A stretch of 64,000 bases of DNA from Rufibacter latericius (lineage in GTDB: Bacteria > Bacteroidota > Bacteroidia > Cytophagales > Hymenobacteraceae): positions 1-64,000 of the forward strand of contig NZ_RJJD01000013.1 in assembly GCF_003721515.1 (NCBI RefSeq), given 5' to 3'. Below, piece by piece: positions 26,139-35,486 of this stretch (the stretch's first letter is position 1; each line of letters starts with the position of its first letter). Position numbers and translations under genes: made by a program. Below the pieces are notes generated by a model that worked only from the letters and a program-made list of their open reading frames with translations, did not search any database and was not told where the DNA came from.

Positions 26139-26308
26139 TTCTATGGTTTTTTGAGAGCTTACTTACTATTTGCAACCGAATTGATTCTGAACTTTACCAA
26201 TGTGCTCATGTGTCAATTTAAGCCTTTATCTCCATTTCCCCTCCATGGGAAGTGGGCATTACGGATATTATACAAGATTTCAGGACGGGGGCTGCTTGCT
26301 AATAGACC

Positions 26309-26797
26309 TTATTTAAAGCTGTTGTATTGTTCGTCAGTGACTGGTTCTCCCCACTTTGCCCCACCTTTCTCAGCATTGACGGAAATGGCGATATGGGTAA
26401 GCGGAGCATCAGGTGAGGCACCATGCCAGTGCTCCACTCCTGGGGGGCATTTCATAACATCTCCTTTCTGCATTACCTGGACCTGCTTTCCTCTTTCCTG
26501 ATAAAGCCCTTTTCCTTCCGTAACCAGCAAGACCTGCCCACCGGGATGCATATGCCAATTCGACCTTGCCCCAGGCTCAAAGGTGACGCTGCCTATCCCG
26601 CTGTCCAATCGGTCTTCAGGGGTCACCAGCATATTCACCCAAACGGTACCCGTGAAATTGGTGGATGGGGCCCTTACACCTTTGGCGTAAAGAAGACCCG
26701 GGGCTTGGGCGGACTCCTTCACGTTTTGCGCCACTGCGCAGCTTGACAGGCCGAACACGGAAACTATCGCCGCCAGTTTTACTACAAGGTTTTTCAT
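26309..26797 (-). CDS. Exported cupin-domain protein
   Basis: The 162-residue product has a signal peptide with possible lipobox (VFGLSSCAVAQ) and a single cupin: SNWHMHPGGQVLLVTEGKG, YQERGKQVQVMQKGDVMKCP and PGVEHWHGASPDAPLTHIAI, giving the histidine and glutamate metal ligands. It closely resembles the second cupin of the same operon (30031-30483). Small cupins of this kind are commonly beside carboxymuconolactone decarboxylase-like genes, as here (45-bp gap). The activity is unknown; binding of a metal-bound small substrate is inferred. Confidence 0.88.
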   Translation of the reverse strand: MKNLVVKLAAIVSVFGLSSCAVAQNVKESAQAPGLLYAKGVRAPSTNFTGTVWVNMLVTPEDRLDSGIGSVTFEPGARSNWHMHPGGQVLLVTEGKGLYQERGKQVQVMQKGDVMKCPPGVEHWHGASPDAPLTHIAISVNAEKGGAKWGEPVTDEQYNSFK

Positions 26798-26842
26798 TCC
26801 GAATAAGGGTTATGTTATAAGTGTCCTGAGTATCGGTTACTT

Positions 26843-27583
26843 CTACTTCTTCCTTGATGCCACCAGGGCAGACAGCACCTTCCTGCCGGACTCGGCTTCC
26901 TTCTTTCCGACGTTTGACTCCACGATGGAAAGAAGGTGCCTCAGCTGGGATTCGGACATGCCCAGGTTCATCGCTATGCCCATATGGGACTGCATCATAG
27001 GCTCCACACCCCCAAGGCTGATCAGGGCGGAGATGGTGGTGATCTCCCGGTCCGTGTAACTCAGAATATCCCGAGTGAAGAGATCAGCAAACAGATGCTC
27101 CTTCAGGAAAACCTCTATTTCAGGACTGAAGGCGGCATAGCCCGTTTTGGGTCCTGTTTCCGGTCTGCCGGTCAGGGTTTCCAGAACTTTTTTGCCCTGC
27201 TGGTATTTCGTTTCGGAGCTTTCTACAGTGGAAGCTTCTTTACCGACCCTATCAACAATGCCTTTTGTCTTTCTCTCTTGCAGGACCGCTATCAATGTGT
27301 TGATTCCTTGAAGGCTTCTGGGAAAACCGCAGTAGGCATACAGGTGAACGAGTACCTCCTTGGTTTCATTGATGGTCAGCCCCGCGTCTAACCCGGCGTT
27401 CAAGGCTTTGCCAAGGCTTTCCAGATCACCTTTCGCCGTGAAGGAGGATATGGTGACGATATGGCGCTGCCGGGCATCTAACATTTCGGCTCCTTTGGGT
27501 TTCCCCTGCGCGTTCATGCCTGCAGGAAAGCAGAACACAAGGGCAATCAAAGCGAGCAGGAAAATGGAATGGTGGTTTTTCAT
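26843..27583 (-). CDS. Exported carboxymuconolactone decarboxylase-family protein
   Basis: The 246-residue product has a signal peptide (MKNHHSIFLLALIALVFCFPAG) and two CMD-like halves: LDARQRHIVTISSFTAKGDLESL and KEVLVHLYAYCGFPRSLQGINTL in the first, and LSYTDREITTISALISLGG with QSHMGIAMNLGMSESQLRHLL in the second. The AhpD-type CxxC pair is absent; only one cysteine is near the usual spot (YCGF), so a peroxidase-like thiol mechanism is unlikely. It may act on small lactones or related compounds. Its neighbours are a cupin and an alpha/beta hydrolase in the same direction. Confidence 0.88.
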   Translation of the reverse strand: MKNHHSIFLLALIALVFCFPAGMNAQGKPKGAEMLDARQRHIVTISSFTAKGDLESLGKALNAGLDAGLTINETKEVLVHLYAYCGFPRSLQGINTLIAVLQERKTKGIVDRVGKEASTVESSETKYQQGKKVLETLTGRPETGPKTGYAAFSPEIEVFLKEHLFADLFTRDILSYTDREITTISALISLGGVEPMMQSHMGIAMNLGMSESQLRHLLSIVESNVGKKEAESGRKVLSALVASRKK

Positions 27584-27641
27584 TGGGGCTAAGTTTTACA
27601 AAATATGGGTCATCTTCACGGGAGGGGATACAGTGGCTGGG

Positions 27642-28760
27642 TTAGTCCAGCCCTTTTTCCTTGAGGTAATTTGACAGGTGGTCAGCGATCTGCACATTGT
27701 TCAGGTCCGACATAGGAAAGTGCGTATTGCCTTTGATTCCTATCCCAGGCAAATGCACCAAGGTCACATCACCCCCGTGGCGGTTCACCGCATCCCGGAA
27801 CTGCTTTGCCATAGCAAGAAAAGCCCGCCATTGTTCCTGCCCCGGGTTTTCGGAAGGCTGCTCCGGTATGTTGTCCCCGTAGTAAATGATAATCGGGATT
27901 CTGGTGAGTTTCATGAAGTCAGCCATCGGGATGGCCGGAGGGGTAACCGTACGGCCTGCTAATTTTATGCCTTCCGGTGATTCGCCCTCGGGGAACGGAA
28001 AATCACCCCCCGGCTCAAAAGCGACGATTGCCTTTACCTTGTCGTTCTTCATGGCCGTGCGCCACCCTGGGCCGCCGCTCTGCGAGTGGGTGACCAGGAT
28101 ACCCGGCCCTATCTTGTCAAACAGGGAAGAGACGGCATCAATGTTCACCTGGGCATCGTAGGGCCCTGCGTTGGGCACCCCCTGGCGGAAGAACTGGTCC
28201 AAGGCTTTGGGGTCTTTGGGGAACTGCACCCCCGGGTAGAAGTCCGGGTAGGTGCCGAGGCGGAAGATTCCGAACCAGAGCTGCTCATCGGCGGCAGCCG
28301 TGATATTCACGGGCTTTGTGCTGCGCGCGGCCCGGCCTCGGCGGGGCTGATCCATCAGGTAAACCGGAAAGCGGCGGCGCAGGAAGATGTTCTGGTACCC
28401 CTCGCGCCCATCAGGGGTGGTCTCCCAGGTCTTCGCCGACTGCCCGTGGCCATGCCAGAACACCAGGGGTAACTTGCGGGGCTTCACCGGTACCTGGTAA
28501 AAGACATAAGCATGGTCTCCGTGCAGCGTCTGTCCCTCCGATGGCTGGTTTACCGGGTTGTAGGAACCGTGTCTGATGGGGTCGAAAGTGCCGGGGTTGG
28601 TGACCACGGTGCCCCCGACCGCGAAACTGCCCTGTTCCTGGATCACTATCGCTCCGGGGCTTGTACCTTTATTTATGGCACAAGCCGATAAAAGAGACGA
28701 TGCTATAAACAAGAAGAAAACAGCCTTCAGATTTTCGGGTATCCTGTTAAATCGATTCAT
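27642..28760 (-). CDS. Exported alpha/beta hydrolase lipoprotein
   Basis: The 372-residue protein, starting at MNRFNRIPENLK, has a lipoprotein signal (SSLLSACAIN). The fold is shown by LPLVFWHGHGQSAKTWETTP (oxyanion region), GILVTHSQSGGPGWRTAM with the nucleophile serine in SQSG, and a C-terminal histidine (GNTHFPMSD). An upstream in-frame extension is unlikely because it would bury the signal. The substrate is unknown; esters or lactones fit the neighbouring CMD protein. It lies 55 bp before the flavodoxin gene's stop. Confidence 0.88.
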   Translation of the reverse strand: MNRFNRIPENLKAVFFLFIASSLLSACAINKGTSPGAIVIQEQGSFAVGGTVVTNPGTFDPIRHGSYNPVNQPSEGQTLHGDHAYVFYQVPVKPRKLPLVFWHGHGQSAKTWETTPDGREGYQNIFLRRRFPVYLMDQPRRGRAARSTKPVNITAAADEQLWFGIFRLGTYPDFYPGVQFPKDPKALDQFFRQGVPNAGPYDAQVNIDAVSSLFDKIGPGILVTHSQSGGPGWRTAMKNDKVKAIVAFEPGGDFPFPEGESPEGIKLAGRTVTPPAIPMADFMKLTRIPIIIYYGDNIPEQPSENPGQEQWRAFLAMAKQFRDAVNRHGGDVTLVHLPGIGIKGNTHFPMSDLNNVQIADHLSNYLKEKGLD

Positions 28761-28815
28761 TGTTTCTAGGTTATAGGTAAATGGTCGTTTGCCAAATAGG
28801 CGGGTATAAACCCGC

Positions 28816-29433
28816 CTATTTGGCAAGATTAATTTTTTTCAGCCATCTCGATATTTCCTCCTGGGCCTGCCTTTCCTTTTCCCCCTCCATCACAAAAAAG
28901 ACACCGTCCCTTTCCACGCCGCCTTTGGTGGTGAAGCCTTCCAGAATCTTGCTGTTGGGAGCCAATGCTTTCACGGTCTCGAAAGTGCTCCCTATCCCAT
29001 AGCCCGCATTGGTGTTGAAAGGCACGATGGTTTTCCCGCTTAGGTCATATTGCCTCAGAAAACTTTTCATGGGTGGGGGCAGTTGCATGCCCCAGGTAGG
29101 GAAGCCGATAAACACCACGTCATAGTTTTGGATATTGTCGATCCTTGTTTTCAGGGGAGGCAGGAAACCCGTGGCATTTTCATTGGCCACCTGGTCCACG
29201 ATCTGTCGGTAGTTTTGGGGATAAGGGTTCTCCAACTCCAACGCGACCAAAGTCCCCCCGACCTTGGTGTGGATTATCTCCGCGATGGCCTTGGTGTTGT
29301 TGGTCCGGGACAGATACACGATCAACACCTTGTCGGGAGTTATGCCGGGTGAAGCCTGCGCATCGATATCCTCCGTCTGGGGGGAAGAACAAGAGGAGAA
29401 TACTAAAAAGAACACTAACAGTAGCTGCATCAT
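28816..29433 (-). CDS. Exported flavodoxin-like lipoprotein
   Basis: The 205-residue protein begins with a lipoprotein signal (MMQLLLVFFLVFSSCSSP, cysteine at lipobox SSC). Flavodoxin features are VLIVYLSRTNNTKAIAEIIH for the FMN phosphate loop and VVFIGFPTWGMQLPPPMKSFL for the isoalloxazine loop. It carries electrons and would do so outside the cytoplasm, which is unusual for FMN proteins but common in Bacteroidota clusters like this one. It is part of the leftward operon between the NTF2-like and the hydrolase genes. Confidence 0.9.
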   Translation of the reverse strand: MMQLLLVFFLVFSSCSSPQTEDIDAQASPGITPDKVLIVYLSRTNNTKAIAEIIHTKVGGTLVALELENPYPQNYRQIVDQVANENATGFLPPLKTRIDNIQNYDVVFIGFPTWGMQLPPPMKSFLRQYDLSGKTIVPFNTNAGYGIGSTFETVKALAPNSKILEGFTTKGGVERDGVFFVMEGEKERQAQEEISRWLKKINLAK

Positions 29434-29500
29434 AGCGGTAGTTGTTTTCTGGTTATTGCCGCGAATCCCTAAATGGCAGAATACCATCAGGGAAGGGATT

Positions 29501-29968
29501 TCAATTACCCATCAGCCTGGTGAACGAAAGGGAGCCTAAGGTCCATTTACCCCCTACTTTCACGTACACTTCGGTCACGATGAAAGGGTTGGTGACCTCG
29601 TTTCCGCCGACCACGGCCAATAGCCGGATCTTACTCAGAAGGATGGCCGTGTTGCCGATGAACTTTACCGACGTTTCCTGGATTTCGGCCTGCTTGTAAT
29701 GGATCCCGCCGCTTCTGATGATATTGACTTCCTGTTCCTTGCCCCAGCTGCCTCCCATATGGACGAACATGGCGTTTTCATGGAAAAGGGCAGCCAGGGT
29801 ATCGGCTTTCTTGTCTGCCATCCATTCCCATTTCTGTTTGGAGAGGTTGATGATTTCCTGTTCTGAATGCGGGGTTGTCATAGTGGTGGGGCTGGCTTTT
29901 TTCTGGGTGGTGCAGGACATAAACATTGTCAATCCTAACAGGCAAAGCCCGAGAAGGGATACTTTCAT
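29501..29968 (-). CDS. NTF2-like (SnoaL-type) exported lipoprotein
   Basis: The 155-residue product has a lipoprotein signal (MKVSLLGLCLLGLTMFMSC) and an NTF2-like fold: EIINLSKQKWEWMADKKADTL, FVHMGGSWGKEQEV and VYVKVGGKWTLGSLSFTRL. Members bind small ligands or act as isomerases. No catalytic residues can be assigned. It is placed between the cupin and flavodoxin genes of the operon. Confidence 0.86.
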   Translation of the reverse strand: MKVSLLGLCLLGLTMFMSCTTQKKASPTTMTTPHSEQEIINLSKQKWEWMADKKADTLAALFHENAMFVHMGGSWGKEQEVNIIRSGGIHYKQAEIQETSVKFIGNTAILLSKIRLLAVVGGNEVTNPFIVTEVYVKVGGKWTLGSLSFTRLMGN

Positions 29969-30030
29969 GGAGGTATATCTTTTAAGTGAAGGGTCAGGGG
30001 TGGTTACCTTGCCAGGTGTCTAACAAGCCT

Positions 30031-30483
30031 CTAGTTCGTTTTGGAATACTCCGCATCCGTTACCCGTTGCAACCAGATGGTTTTCCCGTTTAACGCAGGA
30101 CTGGTGGCCAGGTAGGTAACCCCGGTGGTAGGGGTTGCGCCATGCCAATGCTCCACGCCCGGTTGGCATTTAACGACCTCGCCTTTCCGGACGGTTTGCT
30201 TAGGTTTTCCTCTTTCCTGGTAATAGCCCGTACCTTCGGTAATGAGCAGGATCTGGCCGCCCGGATGCTTATGCCAATCCAACCTCGCGCCGCGCTCCAT
30301 CGTGGCCACGGAAATGCCGAAAGTGAAGGTGCTATCGGCCGGGCTTATCTCGTTTAGCCAGACATTCCCCACATGATGCACATTGGCCGCTTTTTCGCCT
30401 TTAGGGAAGATAGGCGCGTTTTGGGCCACCGCTTGGGTGGTTAAACCGGCAAACAATACAATCGCATACAATATCAGTTTCAT
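30031..30483 (-). CDS. Exported cupin-domain protein, second copy
   Basis: The 150-residue protein has a signal peptide (MKLILYAIVLFAGLTTQAVA) and a cupin nearly colinear with the protein at 26309: DWHKHPGGQILLITEGTGYY, KGEVVKCQPGVEHWHGATPT. The pair probably arose by duplication, but their flanks differ, so roles may have diverged. It lies between the NTF2-like and the first aldo/keto reductase gene (143-bp gap upstream). Confidence 0.88.
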   Translation of the reverse strand: MKLILYAIVLFAGLTTQAVAQNAPIFPKGEKAANVHHVGNVWLNEISPADSTFTFGISVATMERGARLDWHKHPGGQILLITEGTGYYQERGKPKQTVRKGEVVKCQPGVEHWHGATPTTGVTYLATSPALNGKTIWLQRVTDAEYSKTN

Positions 30484-30625
30484 AATTTTTCTTTTTTAAA
30501 TGTTCAGATTTTTACTCCTATCAATAAGGCTGGGGGCTTTGCCTCTTGCTATTTTCAGCAGCACCCCATTACCCGCCTGGCATCCTTTCGGTTTCTGGCT
30601 GGTCAGGTTAGGCAAAGCCCCGACC

Positions 30626-31807
30626 TTATTTCTTGGGCGCTGCCTCTACACCGGAAAATTGGAGTACCATCTGCGGCAGGCGCTCCCCCTTGATTTCGAT
30701 TTGGGCCAATTCGGTATTGAATTGATGTATTTCCTCCGCAGAAAACCGCACGTGATCGGCCCCGTTGTTTTCCAGCATGTGTGCCATCTGGGTGGTGCCC
30801 GGGATAGGCACGATCCATGGTTTCTGGGCCATCAGCCAAGCCAGCGATATTTGGGCAGGGGTGGCTTCTTTCTGGGCAGCCCACTTCTTCACCAAATCCA
30901 CCAATTTCAGGTTGTTCGGTAAGTTTTCCGGCGAGAAACGGGACTCTACGGCGCGGATGTCACCCGGGGCGAAGCGGGTATTGGCGTCGATCCAGCCGGT
31001 CAGGAACTGCACGCCCAGCGGGCTCCACGGCACGAAGCCGATACCGAGCTCCTCGCAGAGAGGGATAACCCCGTTCTCGGGTCCCCGCCAGATAAGCGAG
31101 TATTCGTTCTGGATCGCCGTCACCGGGTGAACGGCATGGGCCCGCCTCACGGTTTGCAGCCCCGGTTCGGAAAGGCCGTAATGCAACACTTTCCCCTCTG
31201 TGATCAGGTCTTTCATCAAGCCGGCAACATCCTCTATCGGAACCGCGGGATCTACCCGGTGTTGGTACAGCAAGTCGATACGGTCGGTGCGGAGGCGCTT
31301 CAGCATCCCCTCCACGACCACCCGGACGTGTTCGGGCCGGCTGTTCAAACCCGGCAGGCGCTGGCCGGTCTGCTGGTTGATGTTCCAGCCGAACTTCGAG
31401 CAGAGAACTACTTTGTCTCGGAAGGGGGCGACGCCCTCGCCGAGGATCCGTTCCACCTCATGCGGCCCGTACGCCTCTGCGGCATCGTAGAAGGTAACCC
31501 CCTGGTCAAAGGCGGTCCGGATGATGTGGTGCATCTCGGACCTTAAGGGAACCTCCGTGGTATACTTGCGGCTCATGTTCTGCACCCCCAGGCCTACGCT
31601 GGACACTTCCAGTTTGCCCAGCTTCCGGCGGCCCTTGACCGTGGCCGCTTTCTGGTTGGAGAGCCCGGCGTTGCCGCCGGTTGAACTTGCCGCCAGCGTG
31701 GTGCAGGCGCTGGGCAGCATGGCCGCTCCGGCCAGCAGTAAACCGGTCTTAAGGAGGTCGCGGCGTTTCATTCCGTTATCCCTATTGTTGTTTGTCGTAT
31801 TCTCCAT
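30626..31807 (-). CDS. Aldo/keto reductase with Tat-type lipoprotein signal
   Basis: The 393-residue protein has an N-terminal twin-arginine signal (KRRDLLKTGLLLAGAAML) ending in a lipobox (PSACTT), then an aldo/keto reductase barrel: FYDAAEAYGPHEVERILGEG with the aspartate-tyrosine pair, VVLCSKFGWN with the lysine, [18 protein letters not shown] with the histidine, so the catalytic tetrad is complete, and the NADP loop IPGTTQMAHMLENN. The Tat signal implies export of a folded protein, odd for an NADPH enzyme and worth checking. A start at the internal MKRRDL is possible. It is similar to the next gene in the operon (31969). Confidence 0.9.
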   Translation of the reverse strand: MENTTNNNRDNGMKRRDLLKTGLLLAGAAMLPSACTTLAASSTGGNAGLSNQKAATVKGRRKLGKLEVSSVGLGVQNMSRKYTTEVPLRSEMHHIIRTAFDQGVTFYDAAEAYGPHEVERILGEGVAPFRDKVVLCSKFGWNINQQTGQRLPGLNSRPEHVRVVVEGMLKRLRTDRIDLLYQHRVDPAVPIEDVAGLMKDLITEGKVLHYGLSEPGLQTVRRAHAVHPVTAIQNEYSLIWRGPENGVIPLCEELGIGFVPWSPLGVQFLTGWIDANTRFAPGDIRAVESRFSPENLPNNLKLVDLVKKWAAQKEATPAQISLAWLMAQKPWIVPIPGTTQMAHMLENNGADHVRFSAEEIHQFNTELAQIEIKGERLPQMVLQFSGVEAAPKK

Positions 31808-31968
31808 GGTTGAATTTGAGTGGTGAGAGAAGATGGTTTTGCCCTGCCTCTTTCAGGGGTGGGTTATATTAAGGAGGTTAGCTTTCCTATCTAAGAACCC
31901 GGGTGAACGGTAAGTAGAACGATTTTCTCTTTACCAGCTCTTTTATACATTATTGCACTTGCTACGGC

Positions 31969-33851
<1,883 letters not shown>

Positions 33852-33863
33852 TTATTACTACGG

Positions 33864-33899
33864 CAAAGGTATGGGGCCGTATACACCTGGGTGTTATAC
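33864..33899. promoter_or_regulatory. Divergent promoter region with near-palindromic operator
   Basis: GTATACACCTGGGTGTTATAC (33879-33899) is an imperfect palindrome with half sites GTATACACC and GGTGTTATAC, lying between the AKR and AraC genes. A TACCTTTG word on the minus strand (33871-33864) is a possible -7 box for the redox operon. GGTATCCATACC (33908-33919) is another dyad. These are the likely binding sites of the divergent AraC protein. Confidence 0.4.
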
Positions 33900-33999
33900 A
33901 GATTACGGGTATCCATACCATTATTACTGATTGGGGCAGGGCTCTCAGGTTAGAGGAGGGTAAAACGTTATTTTTGAAGGGCTTAAACCAAATGAGATC

Positions 34000-34896
34000 A
34001 TGGATAACCTGAGAAGATTCGAGACGGTAGGCGATTACAACGCCTTCAACAACCACGGGACACTGCACCCGCTGGTGAGTGTGGTGGATTTATCCAAGGC
34101 AAGCCCCAGGGCAGCCTCCAACATGTTCTTCGGTTTCTACACCATCTTCCTGAAAGAGGTGGTATGCGGGGATTTGCGGTATGGCCGGGCTACCTACGAC
34201 TACCAGGAAGGGACGCTGGTGTTCATAGGCCCGGGACAGGTGGTCACGGTTGACAGCAGCGGGGAGGTCTACCAGCCGAAAGGGTATGCCCTTGTTTTTC
34301 ACCCTGACCTGATCCACGGTACCGACCTAGGGCGGCACATACAGGATTACTCCTTCTTCGGCTACCAGTCCAATGAGGCGCTTCACCTCTCGGAGCGGGA
34401 GCGGAAAATCGTTTTGGACTGTTTTTCGAAAATCGAGTATGAATTGGAGCATGCCGTTGACAAGCACAGCAAACGGCTCATCGCCTCCAACATCGAGCTC
34501 CTGCTGAACTACTGCGTCCGCTTCTACGACCGCCAGTTCATCACCCGCGACAATGTCCACAAGGGAGCTCTGGAGAGGTTCGAGAACCTTCTGAACGAAT
34601 ATTTTCAGACAGACAAACCACAGACGATCGGCCTACCATCCGTAGCCTACTGTTCGGGTGAGTTGAACCTATCGGCCAACTATTTCGGGGACTTGATCAA
34701 AAAAGAAACTGGGAAAACCGCGCAGGACTACATCCAAGCGAAGGTGATTGACGTGGCCAAGGAAAGGGTATTTGACCAAAGCAAGTCCGTTGCCCAGATT
34801 GCCTATGAACTGGGCTTCAAGTACCCCCAACATTTCACCCGCTTGTTCAAGCAGCGAGTGGGGTATTCACCGAATGACTACCGGATGCTCAATTAA
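34000..34896 (+). CDS. AraC-family transcriptional regulator of the redox operon
   Basis: The 298-residue protein has an AraC-type ligand-binding N-terminal part (residues about 30-150, cupin-like, EGTLVFIGPGQVVTV and YALVFHPDLIHGTDL) and a C-terminal double HTH (about 195-298): LSANYFGDLIKKETGKTAQDYI and AQIAYELGFKYPQHFTRLFKQRVGYSPNDYR. It is transcribed away from the AKR genes with a 166-bp shared region, the usual arrangement for a regulator acting on its neighbour. The inducer is unknown; reactive aldehydes are a reasonable guess by analogy to YqhC-type regulators. Confidence 0.9.
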   Translation: MDNLRRFETVGDYNAFNNHGTLHPLVSVVDLSKASPRAASNMFFGFYTIFLKEVVCGDLRYGRATYDYQEGTLVFIGPGQVVTVDSSGEVYQPKGYALVFHPDLIHGTDLGRHIQDYSFFGYQSNEALHLSERERKIVLDCFSKIEYELEHAVDKHSKRLIASNIELLLNYCVRFYDRQFITRDNVHKGALERFENLLNEYFQTDKPQTIGLPSVAYCSGELNLSANYFGDLIKKETGKTAQDYIQAKVIDVAKERVFDQSKSVAQIAYELGFKYPQHFTRLFKQRVGYSPNDYRMLN

Positions 34897-35134
34897 TAGG
34901 TAGTTCACCTATCCGATAACCGTTATTATGATAGACAGAAGATTCCCTTATCTATAATGGTCATTATATTCAAATGGCAGTCAGCAGTCACTGCTGCTAT
35001 AGCCCAATTTAGCTTTACAAAGTTGCCGTTTTCCGGGAAGGCTATATATGGTTTATGTATATTTGACTTTAGATCTTGTCGTGATACGATATCAAAATAG
35101 GTATCATTGCATAAATAGTTTCTGAACTAGAACT

Positions 35135-35467
35135 GTGGTGGATATACTAAAGTCCTTTGGGATCTTTTTCCTGGCGGGTCTCTGTGAGATAGGTGGTGGC
35201 TATCTGGTCTGGCTTTGGCTTAAGGAAGACAAACCTTTATGGTATGGCTTGCTGGGCGGCGTAATCCTGGCCCTGTACGGAGTGGTGGCCACTTGGCAGA
35301 CCGCCAGCTTTGGGAGGGTATACGCTGCCTACGGTGGTGTTTTCATCGTGATGGCCCTGGTATGGGCCTGGAAAGTGGACGGCTTCAAACCGGACCGGTA
35401 TGATATCATCGGCGCACTGATAGCCTTACTGGGGGTGTGCCTGATACTGTACATGCCCAGGAAATAA
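35135..35467 (+). CDS. YnfA-family small membrane protein
   Basis: The 110-residue protein starts with GTG and contains four hydrophobic segments: [22 protein letters not shown], the ALYGVV region, [21 protein letters not shown] and [17 protein letters not shown]. Features such as [14 protein letters not shown] and GRVYAAYGG are characteristic of YnfA/UPF0060. The family is related to small multidrug transporters; function is uncertain. It lies between the AraC gene and the metal ATPase, and may be regulated on its own: a TATATTTG word is 70 bp upstream. Confidence 0.9.
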   Translation: MVDILKSFGIFFLAGLCEIGGGYLVWLWLKEDKPLWYGLLGGVILALYGVVATWQTASFGRVYAAYGGVFIVMALVWAWKVDGFKPDRYDIIGALIALLGVCLILYMPRK

Positions 35468-35486
35468 TGGGCATGTACATAAGTCC

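Noticed and set aside
35058..35065. TATATTTG as a full promoter of the YnfA gene
   Set aside because: The -7-like word is good but no TTG lies 19-21 bases upstream; kept only as a note.
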